A stretch of DNA of 36,942 nucleotides from an uncultured Bacilli bacterium (GCA_947625975.1 CANQQL010000011.1:1-36942); one strand, 5' to 3'. Numbered from the stretch's first letter, positions 22,061 through 32,747 are shown. Numbers and translations: made by a program. Notes: generated from the sequence alone by a model not told the origin.

Positions 22061-22204
22061 GTCTAAATCAGGCTTAGACGTTGCTCCATGTGAATTCCCT
22101 AATACGCACTATTCATGACAACAGCTCAAGGCGTATCAGCAACCTCACATATCAATGCAAGCATCAAACATTGAAAGTCTACTATACTTGTTGCTTATAG
22201 TCAA
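22061..22204 (-). promoter_or_regulatory. Putative S10-operon promoter and structured leader
   Basis: Minus strand TTGACT (22199-22204) - 17 nt - TAGACT (22176-22181), then about a 130-nt leader with a GTCTAA...TTAGAC hairpin (22061-22079) directly before the rpsJ AAAGGAGG. Confidence 0.45.
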
Positions 22205-22338
22205 GCATTATTTAAAATTTTATAATTTATTTATAAATATAAACAGTCAAAACAAACTCAAAAAAATCTCTTAAACTATTTCTTAAAATTACAAAAAAAG
22301 CCAGAGAGTTATTACACTTCACTAGCTATATTTTTAAA

Positions 22339-22992
22339 TTATTTTGCTAAAATTTTGCCACTTTTTTGTGCTTTTTCGTAAGTATATTTACACCCACAAT
22401 AAAGTTGATTGTAAAGATTATAATAAATGCGCATATCGTGCGCTTCATCAATACCTTTTTTCTTCTTGAAATCGGAATAAAAATATTTTGTGTAATTGTA
22501 TTTCTTAGCAATTTCTCGTCCAATTTCATTAATTTTTTGACTATTTTTTTGTCTTGAAATTGTCATCACAGTTGTGAAATAGTCAAATTTATGGTCATTC
22601 GCATATTTAAAGCCTTCATCCATGCGTTTTTTATAACAAACAAAACAACGCATCATGCCTTCATCTAAGTCCTTATATGGCTCCAAATCCTCATTGTATT
22701 TTTCGTTGTTATATTCGGTTTCAAGAACCGTAACTTTTACACCATAATCACGATAAAAATAGTTTAAAAATTTATACATTTCCTCTTTGCGACGCAAATA
22801 TTCTTCTTTAGGATAAATATTTGAGTTGTTATAAAATACCGTCACATCAAAATATTGAGTTAAAAATTTAATGGGAAAAGTCAAACAAGGTCCACAGCAT
22901 GCATGCAAAAGTAATGTTGGTTTTTTACCTTCTGCTTTTATTTTGTTGATTTCTTTAATCGATTCTAGATAATAGTTAATTTTCGTTTCCAT
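22339..22992 (-). CDS. queH: Epoxyqueuosine reductase QueH (DUF208)
   Basis: [50 protein letters not shown]; adjacent to queA and tgt; start set at METKINYY. Confidence 0.9.
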   Translation of the reverse strand: METKINYYLESIKEINKIKAEGKKPTLLLHACCGPCLTFPIKFLTQYFDVTVFYNNSNIYPKEEYLRRKEEMYKFLNYFYRDYGVKVTVLETEYNNEKYNEDLEPYKDLDEGMMRCFVCYKKRMDEGFKYANDHKFDYFTTVMTISRQKNSQKINEIGREIAKKYNYTKYFYSDFKKKKGIDEAHDMRIYYNLYNQLYCGCKYTYEKAQKSGKILAK

Positions 22993-24012
22993 AAATAAAC
23001 ATTGCATCTCCAAAAGAAAAAAAGCGATATTTTTCTTTTATTGCTTGCTGATAGCATTCTAATATGAATTCTCTCCCCGCCAAAGCCGAAACTAACATTA
23101 ACAGGGTAGATTTTGGTAAATGAAAATTTGTAATTAATCCATCTATAGCCAAATATTTATAACCGGGATATATGTAAATAGAAGTATTACCCGAACAAGC
23201 TTTGAACTCACCATATTTCTGCATAACTGTTTCTAATACTCTTGTGGAGGTTGTTCCAATAGAAATAATACGGCGATGCTCTTTTTTGGCTTTATTTAAA
23301 ATCTTTGCTGTTTCTTCACTCATTACATAATATTCCGAATGCATATGATGTTGTAAGACATCGTTAACTTTAACAGGTCTAAAAGTTCCTAAGCCAATAT
23401 GCAAAGTAACATCAACCACAATAACCCCTTTAGTTTGCAATTTTTCAAATAGTTCCTCAGTAAAATGAAAACCTGCTGTCGGCGCAGCCGCACTTCCTTC
23501 AACTTTGGCATAAACTGTTTGGTATCTGGAGTTATCTTCGCATTGTTTTTGAATATATGGTGGAAGCGGCATTTTTCCTAATTTATCCAAAACTTCCAAA
23601 AATACGCCCTCATAATGCATTTTAAAATGGCGAATTCCTTCATCACCTATTTTAATACACTCTGCTTTTAATTCCCCGTTCCCAAACTTAACAATAGTGC
23701 CAATTTTTACAGTTTTAGCATTCCCTACCAAACATTCCCAAGTATCATTCTCCATTTGCTTTAAAAGCAATAATTCCACATGAGCATGGGTTTCCTCTTT
23801 TTCTCCTAATAATCTCGCCGGTATAACTTTGGTATTATTGCGCACTAAAACATCGCCCTTATGCAAATAATCCACAATATCAAAAAAGTGTTTATGTTCA
23901 AAAGTTTTCGTGTCCTTATTAATTGCCATTAAACGTGATTGATCACGTACTTTTGCAGGAGATTGAGCAATTAGCTCTTCTGGCAAATAAAAATCAAATA
24001 AATCTATATCCA

Positions 24013-24013
<1 letters not shown>
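22976..24013 (-). CDS. queA: S-adenosylmethionine:tRNA ribosyltransferase-isomerase
   Basis: [68 protein letters not shown]. Confidence 0.97.
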
Positions 24014-25413
<1,400 letters not shown>

Positions 25414-25417
<4 letters not shown>

Positions 25418-26028
25418 ATCGCTCTCTTAATAATTTGAACCAGTTTTTCAACTTGTTTTTCATCTAACCCATTGTTTTGATTATTGTTAAAAATAAAATC
25501 ACAATCATACTTACTTGGTTCAATGAATTCATAATGGCTAGGTTTAACAGTTGTTAGGTATTGTCTAATGACTGATTCTGGTGTACGCCCTCGTTCTTTT
25601 ATATCACGAAGCAAACGACGCGATAATCTTAAATCTGCATCAGCATCGACAAATATCGATAAATTAATTTCATCTAAAAGTTCTTTCACCTGAAGAACCA
25701 AAATTCCTTCGATTATTATAATTTTTCGCGGTAATATCTTAACAAATTCTTTTGTTCTTGTATGCGTAGTAAAATCGAATGTTGGTCTTTCAATTTCTTC
25801 TCCGGATTTTAAAGCTTTTATTTGCTGTGCAAAGAGTTTGCTATCATAGGAAGAGGGAATATCATAATTAACTTTGGTCCGTTCTTCCATAGAAATATTA
25901 CTACAATCCTTACAGTAATTATCATATGTTATCTGCACCAAATCATCTTGAAAAATTTCTTTCAATCGATTGGATAAAGTTGTTTTTCCCGCTCCTGAAC
26001 CTCCGCTAATAGCAATTAAAAAATTCAT
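25414..26028 (-). CDS. udk: Uridine kinase / phosphoribulokinase-family kinase
   Basis: IAISGGSGAGKTTLSNRL Walker A, YDNYCKD, NYDIPSSYD, RPTFDFTTHTRT, IIIEGIL, RLSRRLLRDIKERGR. Confidence 0.85.
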
Positions 26029-26030
26029 AT

Positions 26031-27008
26031 CTATCTCCCTACTTTTTTTAGCAATTCTTTTTTAGTTTCCTCATCGGCAAATGAGATTTCTATAGCATTT
26101 CTAAGTAATTTTCTTTTTTCGCCATCGGTTAAATGCAATTCTTTTTCTAATAATTGAAACTCCTTCTTTAATGTGGTTTGTGATACCACCATATTATCAG
26201 TATTTACCGTCACAAGTATACCTTTTTTAAGAAAAGTTTTGAGCGGGTATTCTTGCAAATTTTCTACGGCTTTTGTTTGTAAATTACTTGTTGGGCACAT
26301 TTCGATGCCAATTTTTTTATTTGCTAAGTATTCCATAAACCTCTCATCATCTATGGCACGAATACCATGTCCAATTCTTTTGGCTCCAAATTTAACTGCA
26401 AATCTTATTGAATCAATTGAATCAGATTCACCAGCATGTATGGTAAAAGGTATATTTAATTTTCTAGCAAATTCAAACTCTTTTTCAAACATTGATGTTT
26501 TAAATAAACCTTCAGCACCTGCTAAGTCAAGAGCACATACACCTTGTCCTAAAAATTTTTTTGCGACATTTATTGTCTCAAAATTTAAATTATGATTATC
26601 CTTTCCACGCATGCAACACAAAATAACTTGTGCTCTTATCGGATACTTTTTCATTGCTCTATTCATTCCAGCAAGAACTGCTTCTACTACTTCAAATTGT
26701 GTTAAACCTTTTTTTAAATGTAGTTGTGGTGCAAATCGCACTTCGGTATAAAAAATATTTTGCTTATTTAGACGTTTTAATAAATCATACATTACTTCGC
26801 TTAAACCATATTTCGTCTGCATTGCTAAACCCGGAAGTTCAAATCTTGTTAAATAATCATTTAAATTAGCGCAATCAATTGGACATTGTAAAAATTTTAA
26901 TAATTCTTGTTCGTTATAAGTAGGCAAAATAATGTTTTCTTTTTTAGCAATTTTTATCAAAGTATCAGGAAATACTGATCCATCTAAATGCAAATGTAAA
27001 TCAATCAT
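26031..27008 (-). CDS. add: Adenosine deaminase (housekeeping size, 325 aa)
   Basis: IDLHLHLDGS, IPFTIHAGESDSIDSI, RIGHGIRAIDD, VTVNTDNMVVS. Confidence 0.93.
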   Translation of the reverse strand: MIDLHLHLDGSVFPDTLIKIAKKENIILPTYNEQELLKFLQCPIDCANLNDYLTRFELPGLAMQTKYGLSEVMYDLLKRLNKQNIFYTEVRFAPQLHLKKGLTQFEVVEAVLAGMNRAMKKYPIRAQVILCCMRGKDNHNLNFETINVAKKFLGQGVCALDLAGAEGLFKTSMFEKEFEFARKLNIPFTIHAGESDSIDSIRFAVKFGAKRIGHGIRAIDDERFMEYLANKKIGIEMCPTSNLQTKAVENLQEYPLKTFLKKGILVTVNTDNMVVSQTTLKKEFQLLEKELHLTDGEKRKLLRNAIEISFADEETKKELLKKVGR

Positions 27009-27101
27009 ATTTTCACCTCTTTTTTATTATATCAAATAAAAAATATATTTAAATGTCTCAATTTCAAAGTCGAAATACTCTAAATATTATAATAAAATAA
27101 A

Positions 27102-27145
27102 TTTAGTCTTACAATTCTGTATAGAGAATTTTGTGTATGACTAAA
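27102..27145. repeat. Long imperfect inverted repeat / hairpin between add and the RdrA-like gene
   Basis: TTTAGTC t TAC AATTCT-gtatag-AGAATT (TTGT) GTA t GACTAAA: 7-bp, 3-bp and 6-bp paired segments around a 6-nt loop. Confidence 0.75.
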
Positions 27146-27203
27146 TACATTTATACTGTCATTTTACGAGATTAGCAAAATGTAATTTTTTATAATTAAC
27201 TAT

Positions 27204-27231
27204 TTGAAAATATAAGAAGCTATGCTAATAT
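27204..27231 (+). promoter_or_regulatory. Candidate promoter for the RdrA/RdrB-like operon
   Basis: TTGAAA (27204-27209) - 16 nt - TAATAT (27226-27231), followed by GGGGG Shine-Dalgarno-like site before ATG at 27252. Confidence 0.4.
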
Positions 27232-27251
27232 AAAAAATAGGGGGCATAATT

Positions 27252-29111
27252 ATGAGTAAATATTTTTTTCTTGATCCACATCCTTATGAAATTGATGAAA
27301 ATCCAGCATATAAAGATTTTTTTAGATGTATTTCAGAAATAAGCAATGATACATTTTATTATAACGAAAGCTGTGCAGTAAAAGATTCTATCTGCACCTC
27401 TAACATTGAGCATTCTAATATAATTACAGTGTTAGGAGGAAGAGGTTCTGGAAAGACTTCTTTTTTGCTTTCTGTTAAAGAACATATTAAAAAGAAAAAT
27501 GTAGAATATTATGTAATAAATGAGTTGATAGAACCAGGTGGAATTTTAGATTCTAATAATATTTTGAAATTAATATTATCTGCGGTTTTTAATGATTACA
27601 TAAATATAACCGAACAAAACAATAAAGATAAAAACCCAGAATTATTAGAACAATTTGTGAAAATAAACAAATATGTAACAAGACTTACTAAAAACAATAA
27701 TACATTTGATGATTCTGATGACCTTTTTGCTTTGAGACATATTTTTAAAATTAAGCAAGAATTTTATAAATTATTTTCTTTGTTCCTTAATGAAGTCAGT
27801 ATTAATAACACTACAAAAACAGTAATTATAATGATTGATGATATGGATTTAAATAGCAGTGATTGCTATGATATGTTAGAACAAATAAGAAAATACCTAT
27901 CTATACATAATGTAATAATAGTTTTATCTGGCAATAAGAGTGATTTTGAATATTCTGTTAAAAATGAATATGTTAAAAATTATAAAATCTTACTTGAAGG
28001 CAGAAATAATAATCTTTTTATAAATTATACCATTATAGAAGATATGACTAAGAACTACTTAGTTAAAGTGTTACCAGAAGTATACCGGATTGAACTTAAA
28101 ACTAATTTTCTTGATATAGTTGAAAAAGAATCGTTGAAAAAAATATTTAATTATATTTATATTGATTTTGATGGTTTTAAGTCTGTTTTTAAACTTGACA
28201 TCTTTACTAAAATTTTAGGTAATAACCTTAGGGAAAGAATACAATTTTTTTATAAATGTACTCGGGAGATTCTTGATATTAATTTAAGTGAAGAGGAAAA
28301 AAGAGCAAGGGTTATTGAGATTTTTTTAACTAAACTTGAAAATGAATGTGATTTAAATTTAAGTCAATTTACTAAAGTCGATTTAGAATTTTTTCAAAAA
28401 ACAGCTATTAATAGGCAAACTAATTTAATATCATTTGATTCTGTATATTTAGGAATTGTGTTTGCAAATTATGTTAATAATATCTCTATACCTATTAGGC
28501 AATTTTATAAAATTTTCGAAAAACCAGAATTCTCAATCTGCGACAAATCTTTTTTGCAAAACAAATTCACTACTATTAATTTGCCAGACACAATATATTT
28601 ATGGGATTTTTTAACTGATGATGAGCTAAAATACTATGCCTTTTTTGTATATCAATTTATGTATTATGTATACCTAGTAAATATTAGCGTTTTTAAAAGA
28701 AAAGATCGTGGCCTATTATATGAAATTTCCAAATTTAATTTTAAAAATAAAAGTATTATTAGTGTAGCTATAATTAACATAATTCAAAAAGTAGATAACA
28801 TGAAAGTGCTTGGAGTAGAATTAGATTTTTCAAAAATATCAAAGATTATAGATAAGCTTAAACGTGCTAAAAATACTTATTTTAAATTAAATGATGTTTT
28901 TAAAGACATTAAAAAAATTGATAATCTTGCAACTATAAATAAAATTAGAGAATTAATAACTTCAAGAACTAATGTAACAAAAAATAGATTTAATAAAATT
29001 CAAAGAACAAATTATGAAGAGCATACTAAAATGTCTAAAAGCAAAAAAGATGAATTTAACGCGGATTATAATCAAATAATTGATTGCCTTATTGACGAAT
29101 ATAATATATAA
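27252..29111 (+). CDS. RdrA-like P-loop ATPase (RADAR-type defence)
   Basis: Walker A GGRGSGKTS (residues 62-70), Walker B-like VIIMIDDMDL (191-200), sensor-1-like VIIVLSGNKSDF; 12-nt gap to a large adenosine-deaminase-family gene. Confidence 0.75.
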   Translation: MSKYFFLDPHPYEIDENPAYKDFFRCISEISNDTFYYNESCAVKDSICTSNIEHSNIITVLGGRGSGKTSFLLSVKEHIKKKNVEYYVINELIEPGGILDSNNILKLILSAVFNDYINITEQNNKDKNPELLEQFVKINKYVTRLTKNNNTFDDSDDLFALRHIFKIKQEFYKLFSLFLNEVSINNTTKTVIIMIDDMDLNSSDCYDMLEQIRKYLSIHNVIIVLSGNKSDFEYSVKNEYVKNYKILLEGRNNNLFINYTIIEDMTKNYLVKVLPEVYRIELKTNFLDIVEKESLKKIFNYIYIDFDGFKSVFKLDIFTKILGNNLRERIQFFYKCTREILDINLSEEEKRARVIEIFLTKLENECDLNLSQFTKVDLEFFQKTAINRQTNLISFDSVYLGIVFANYVNNISIPIRQFYKIFEKPEFSICDKSFLQNKFTTINLPDTIYLWDFLTDDELKYYAFFVYQFMYYVYLVNISVFKRKDRGLLYEISKFNFKNKSIISVAIINIIQKVDNMKVLGVELDFSKISKIIDKLKRAKNTYFKLNDVFKDIKKIDNLATINKIRELITSRTNVTKNRFNKIQRTNYEEHTKMSKSKKDEFNADYNQIIDCLIDEYNI

Positions 29112-29123
29112 AAATTCATTAAT

Positions 29124-31745
29124 ATGAAAGATTTTGAAAGAATATATGCGCTTTTAGATATATCACTTGAAAAGGATCTCATAAATTTTTATTTAACAAA
29201 TACATCGAACATATATGTGAATTTATTAGAAAATATTGATAATAAATTTGTTGCAAGATTAAACAATATTTTATTAGAAAATTATTCAAATACCCACAAC
29301 ACATTTGACGAAATAAATAATTATATAAGATTTTCAAAAGATTATAGTAAAATATCTGGAATTAAATCTAATTACAATCTTGTTGATTATATTTTAGAAA
29401 TTTCTAACGATTTTATTAGATTATTGCCTGAACCTCACATTGATCAATGCAAAATTATTGATTGGCGCAGTTTAGTTCACCATTGCGGAGAAGATATTTT
29501 TATTGTTGCACAATTAGCGCAATCACATCTAAGCAATATTAAGTTTAATTGGACGCCAATAATAACATCTGATGATCGAAGATTAGATATGGTATTATCG
29601 AAAGGAATCTCTGAAAATCATAATCACATTTATGGAGCCGCGCCTGTATGTGATTGCAATTGGTACATTTTGCATAATAAGAAAATGTCTGTGGATAAAC
29701 TTATTAGCTTAGACAAAGTTCAAACTGACTCAAATAATTTATTTAGAATTCACATGATGCGTGCTATTTTAATTAGAAAGTATTTTTTTACAAAATTCTT
29801 TTATCCAACTAACGAAGTGAATAGTGAATATATTTGCACGGAGAAAAAAAAGATAGAATCTTTTTTATCAATTAACGATTATACTACTATGCTCTGTGAT
29901 TTTTATGAATTAAATAATATCCCCACTACCTTTAACGAAAAAACACTAAATTCATACGATGATTACGCTATGGCATTGTGTAAAGGTGAAAACATTTGGG
30001 AGGGCGAAAGAGCATTACTTTATTATATGTTTTTAAATTACAATAATAAAAAAATGTTTAATGATAAAGATAAAATCTTGATGCACCTATATTTAATTTA
30101 TAGAAATGAATTTTATTCTAATTTTATTGAAAGTAGAAAAAGCCCCGGTTTTCATGTCTTTTCGTTATATGATGAAAACAAAACTATGTTATTAAGCGAA
30201 AAAGATGATAGTTTATTAATAAATTATGCAGTTAGATCCATAAAAGAATGTCATATTAAAAACTATGAATTACGGATTACTCCTTCTAGAATATCGAATA
30301 TAAATAATATTATTAAACAATTAATAAAATCGCAAAGCTATAATAAAAATAATAAAAAATGGATAGATAATTATTATTACGGTAACATCCAGGATTTAAA
30401 AAAAGCAATTTTAAATAATCATTTAGTAGTACATTTCATAAAAAAATACGAAAAAATGAAAATATATGATAACGAAATTGCTGAACCAAGAAACTATTAT
30501 TTAAGATGCACATTAAAGCAAAATGCTACACAGCTTTATAACTATCTAATATCTTCATGTTTTTCTGCAAAATTTATTACCGGTATCGATGCCGCGAATA
30601 AAGAAATAAACTGTGGCCCAGAAGTATTTGGGCAATGTTTTAGATATTTATCTCAGGCTAAATATAAAGATTTTTATAGCGATGAAATTAAAATGAGTTT
30701 AAATGGTTTAACTTTTCATGTGGGCGAAGATTTTATTGATATTCCTGGTGGACTGCGGGCTATTTTTGAGGCTGTTCTTTTTTTGGGATTACATCCAGGC
30801 GACAGATTGGGTCATGCAATTGCTTTAGGTATCAATGCAGAAGAATATTATTCACTAAAAGATTATACAATTTTTAAAGATAAACAAATGGCACTGGACG
30901 ACTACGTTTGGATGATATATAAACTGCGCTTTTTAGGAAAACTTAATACATTATGCGAAGATTTAAAATATGAGGCTAGCAGATTACTAAATGAATTATA
31001 TTGTCATGATTCTAATAGTGTTTATTCCTTATCTGATTATTATGACTCTATGAAACTACGCGGTGATAATCCCGAAGTTTATAAACAATGGTATTTAAAT
31101 CAAAAAGAGGTTAATAAAAATGAAAAAATTGAAGATTTCTTTTCAAAAACAAATTTTTTAACACCAAATAGCTACAATTTTTATGCTTTATCTAATAATG
31201 AATCTGTAAGCAAATCTAGAAAAAATCTTAAAGCAGTTGAATTATATTATAAATATCATTATTGTGTAAAGACACGAATTGAGGGTAAAAAAATAATAAA
31301 AATCAACATATCAAGTGAATATGTGAAAGCAATCTCTGATTTACAAAACTTATGTAAAACTCGTTATATTAATGGGAATAGATTAATAGTAGAAGTAAAT
31401 TTGACATCAAACTATTTAATAGGCTCATATAGGGGCTATAAATTTTCTACATTGTACAGCTTTAATCAGTACAAATTAAATGACTCCAAGAACGATAATA
31501 TACAAGTGTGCTTAAACACAGATGACTCTGGCGTTTTTGCAAGTAATTTATTTACAGAATACTCTATTTTACTTTCAATATTAACAAATAAAGAAGATCA
31601 TCTAGATGATACGCCAAAATACGATATTGAAAGAGTATATAATTATATTGATTACCTTAGGGAAATGAGTAATACTTTCTCTTTCTATTGTGAAGGAAAA
31701 GTAAATATAGATTTTTTTATAAAAACAAATTTATATCTCGACTAA
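29124..31745 (+). CDS. RdrB-like large adenosine-deaminase-superfamily protein (RADAR-type defence)
   Basis: ADA-family metal/catalytic motifs: SENHNHIYGA (H166, H168), FHVGEDF (H532, E535), GDRLGHAIALG (H564), NTDDS (D800, D801); 873 aa; paired with upstream P-loop ATPase. Confidence 0.82.
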   Translation: MKDFERIYALLDISLEKDLINFYLTNTSNIYVNLLENIDNKFVARLNNILLENYSNTHNTFDEINNYIRFSKDYSKISGIKSNYNLVDYILEISNDFIRLLPEPHIDQCKIIDWRSLVHHCGEDIFIVAQLAQSHLSNIKFNWTPIITSDDRRLDMVLSKGISENHNHIYGAAPVCDCNWYILHNKKMSVDKLISLDKVQTDSNNLFRIHMMRAILIRKYFFTKFFYPTNEVNSEYICTEKKKIESFLSINDYTTMLCDFYELNNIPTTFNEKTLNSYDDYAMALCKGENIWEGERALLYYMFLNYNNKKMFNDKDKILMHLYLIYRNEFYSNFIESRKSPGFHVFSLYDENKTMLLSEKDDSLLINYAVRSIKECHIKNYELRITPSRISNINNIIKQLIKSQSYNKNNKKWIDNYYYGNIQDLKKAILNNHLVVHFIKKYEKMKIYDNEIAEPRNYYLRCTLKQNATQLYNYLISSCFSAKFITGIDAANKEINCGPEVFGQCFRYLSQAKYKDFYSDEIKMSLNGLTFHVGEDFIDIPGGLRAIFEAVLFLGLHPGDRLGHAIALGINAEEYYSLKDYTIFKDKQMALDDYVWMIYKLRFLGKLNTLCEDLKYEASRLLNELYCHDSNSVYSLSDYYDSMKLRGDNPEVYKQWYLNQKEVNKNEKIEDFFSKTNFLTPNSYNFYALSNNESVSKSRKNLKAVELYYKYHYCVKTRIEGKKIIKINISSEYVKAISDLQNLCKTRYINGNRLIVEVNLTSNYLIGSYRGYKFSTLYSFNQYKLNDSKNDNIQVCLNTDDSGVFASNLFTEYSILLSILTNKEDHLDDTPKYDIERVYNYIDYLREMSNTFSFYCEGKVNIDFFIKTNLYLD

Positions 31746-31912
31746 TTAATAAATTATCTTTCTTAGCATAGCTTTTTAATACGAATATTATAAAGACAAA
31801 AGTACTATATCAAAATTTTTGATATATTATTTATAATTTATTATTAAGAAAGCAAAATATTTTGATATCCTTATTAGTGCAAAAGGCAATGAACATTTAA
31901 AGATTACTTTTA

Positions 31913-32449
31913 TTAGTAAATATATTTATTTCTATAATTTTTTTTAATATATAGAAATGTTAATTTTTCCCCATTATATTTTAATTTTTCTAACCATTCT
32001 AGCATTATTTTAGCGCTTTCAGGATGCATTCTCTTTATCGCTGTATGTGTAACAAAATAATCAAAAGGACAAGAATCTGTGTATTCTTTGCCTTTATAAA
32101 CTTTGGAGGCCGCAATACGATCTGCAAACATTTCCTTTAAATATTTTATAGGTATTTTTACAGCCTCATATTGATTGGACTTTAAGTTTACGTCAAACCA
32201 ATATTCATAATGATGCTTATTTCTTCCTTTATGATGCATCCACGCTTTTGAATAACCTTTTATTTCTCTTTCCTTATCATTTGGACTTCTACTACCTTGA
32301 TAATATTTGGCACCATTAAAAAATTCTATTGGTGCATATTTAGATAAGTCATGCACTAAACCTTGCCAGCCAATTCCTAATTTAAAACAATATTTCATTA
32401 CTAAATGTCGATGTTTTGTTATTGTCCAAAAATGTTTAAAAATGTGCAT
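31913..32449 (-). CDS. DUF5662-family protein
   Basis: MHIFKHFWTITKHRHLVMKYCFKLG...GLVHDLSKYAPIEFF...GYSKAWMHHKGRNKHHYEYW; family name from recall. Confidence 0.7.
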   Translation of the reverse strand: MHIFKHFWTITKHRHLVMKYCFKLGIGWQGLVHDLSKYAPIEFFNGAKYYQGSRSPNDKEREIKGYSKAWMHHKGRNKHHYEYWFDVNLKSNQYEAVKIPIKYLKEMFADRIAASKVYKGKEYTDSCPFDYFVTHTAIKRMHPESAKIMLEWLEKLKYNGEKLTFLYIKKNYRNKYIY

Positions 32450-32529
32450 ACCAATCTCCTTTAATTAATATAGCAAATTTAGCCAATATTATTAAAGAGT
32501 TTTTGACAAAAAATATTAGGGGTGAAATT

Positions 32530-32730
32530 ATGAAAAAAAGACAAAAACAAAATATTAAGCATTATGCAAATGTTAGCTTTTTAAGCGAAAGAGAGCGAAT
32601 GTTAAACGAACTATCTGATGATGTAATCTATGAAGAATCACAAACCGGTCCCCAAGAAGAACCAACACTAAAAGAAATACATTTAACCATCAAAGATATA
32701 GAAAAGAATAAAAAACATTCCAAAAAATAA
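32530..32730 (+). CDS. Small charged hypothetical protein, 66 aa
   Basis: ATG at 32530 preceded by TAGGGGTGAAATT; lysine/glutamate-rich; followed by terminator. Confidence 0.5.
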   Translation: MKKRQKQNIKHYANVSFLSERERMLNELSDDVIYEESQTGPQEEPTLKEIHLTIKDIEKNKKHSKK

Positions 32731-32747
32731 ATTAAAAGTTATACTTG

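Noticed and set aside
27000-31912. CRISPR array, toxin-antitoxin pair or retron around the defence operon
   Set aside because: No regularly spaced repeats, no small gene pair, and no reverse transcriptase seen; only the ATPase/deaminase pair is present.
31841-31950. Short plus-strand frame ...KKAKYFDILISAKGNEHLKITFISKYIYFYNFF* after the RdrB-like gene, as a possible gene remnant or third system component
   Set aside because: About 33 codons, no start codon or ribosome-binding site; indistinguishable from chance in AT-rich DNA.
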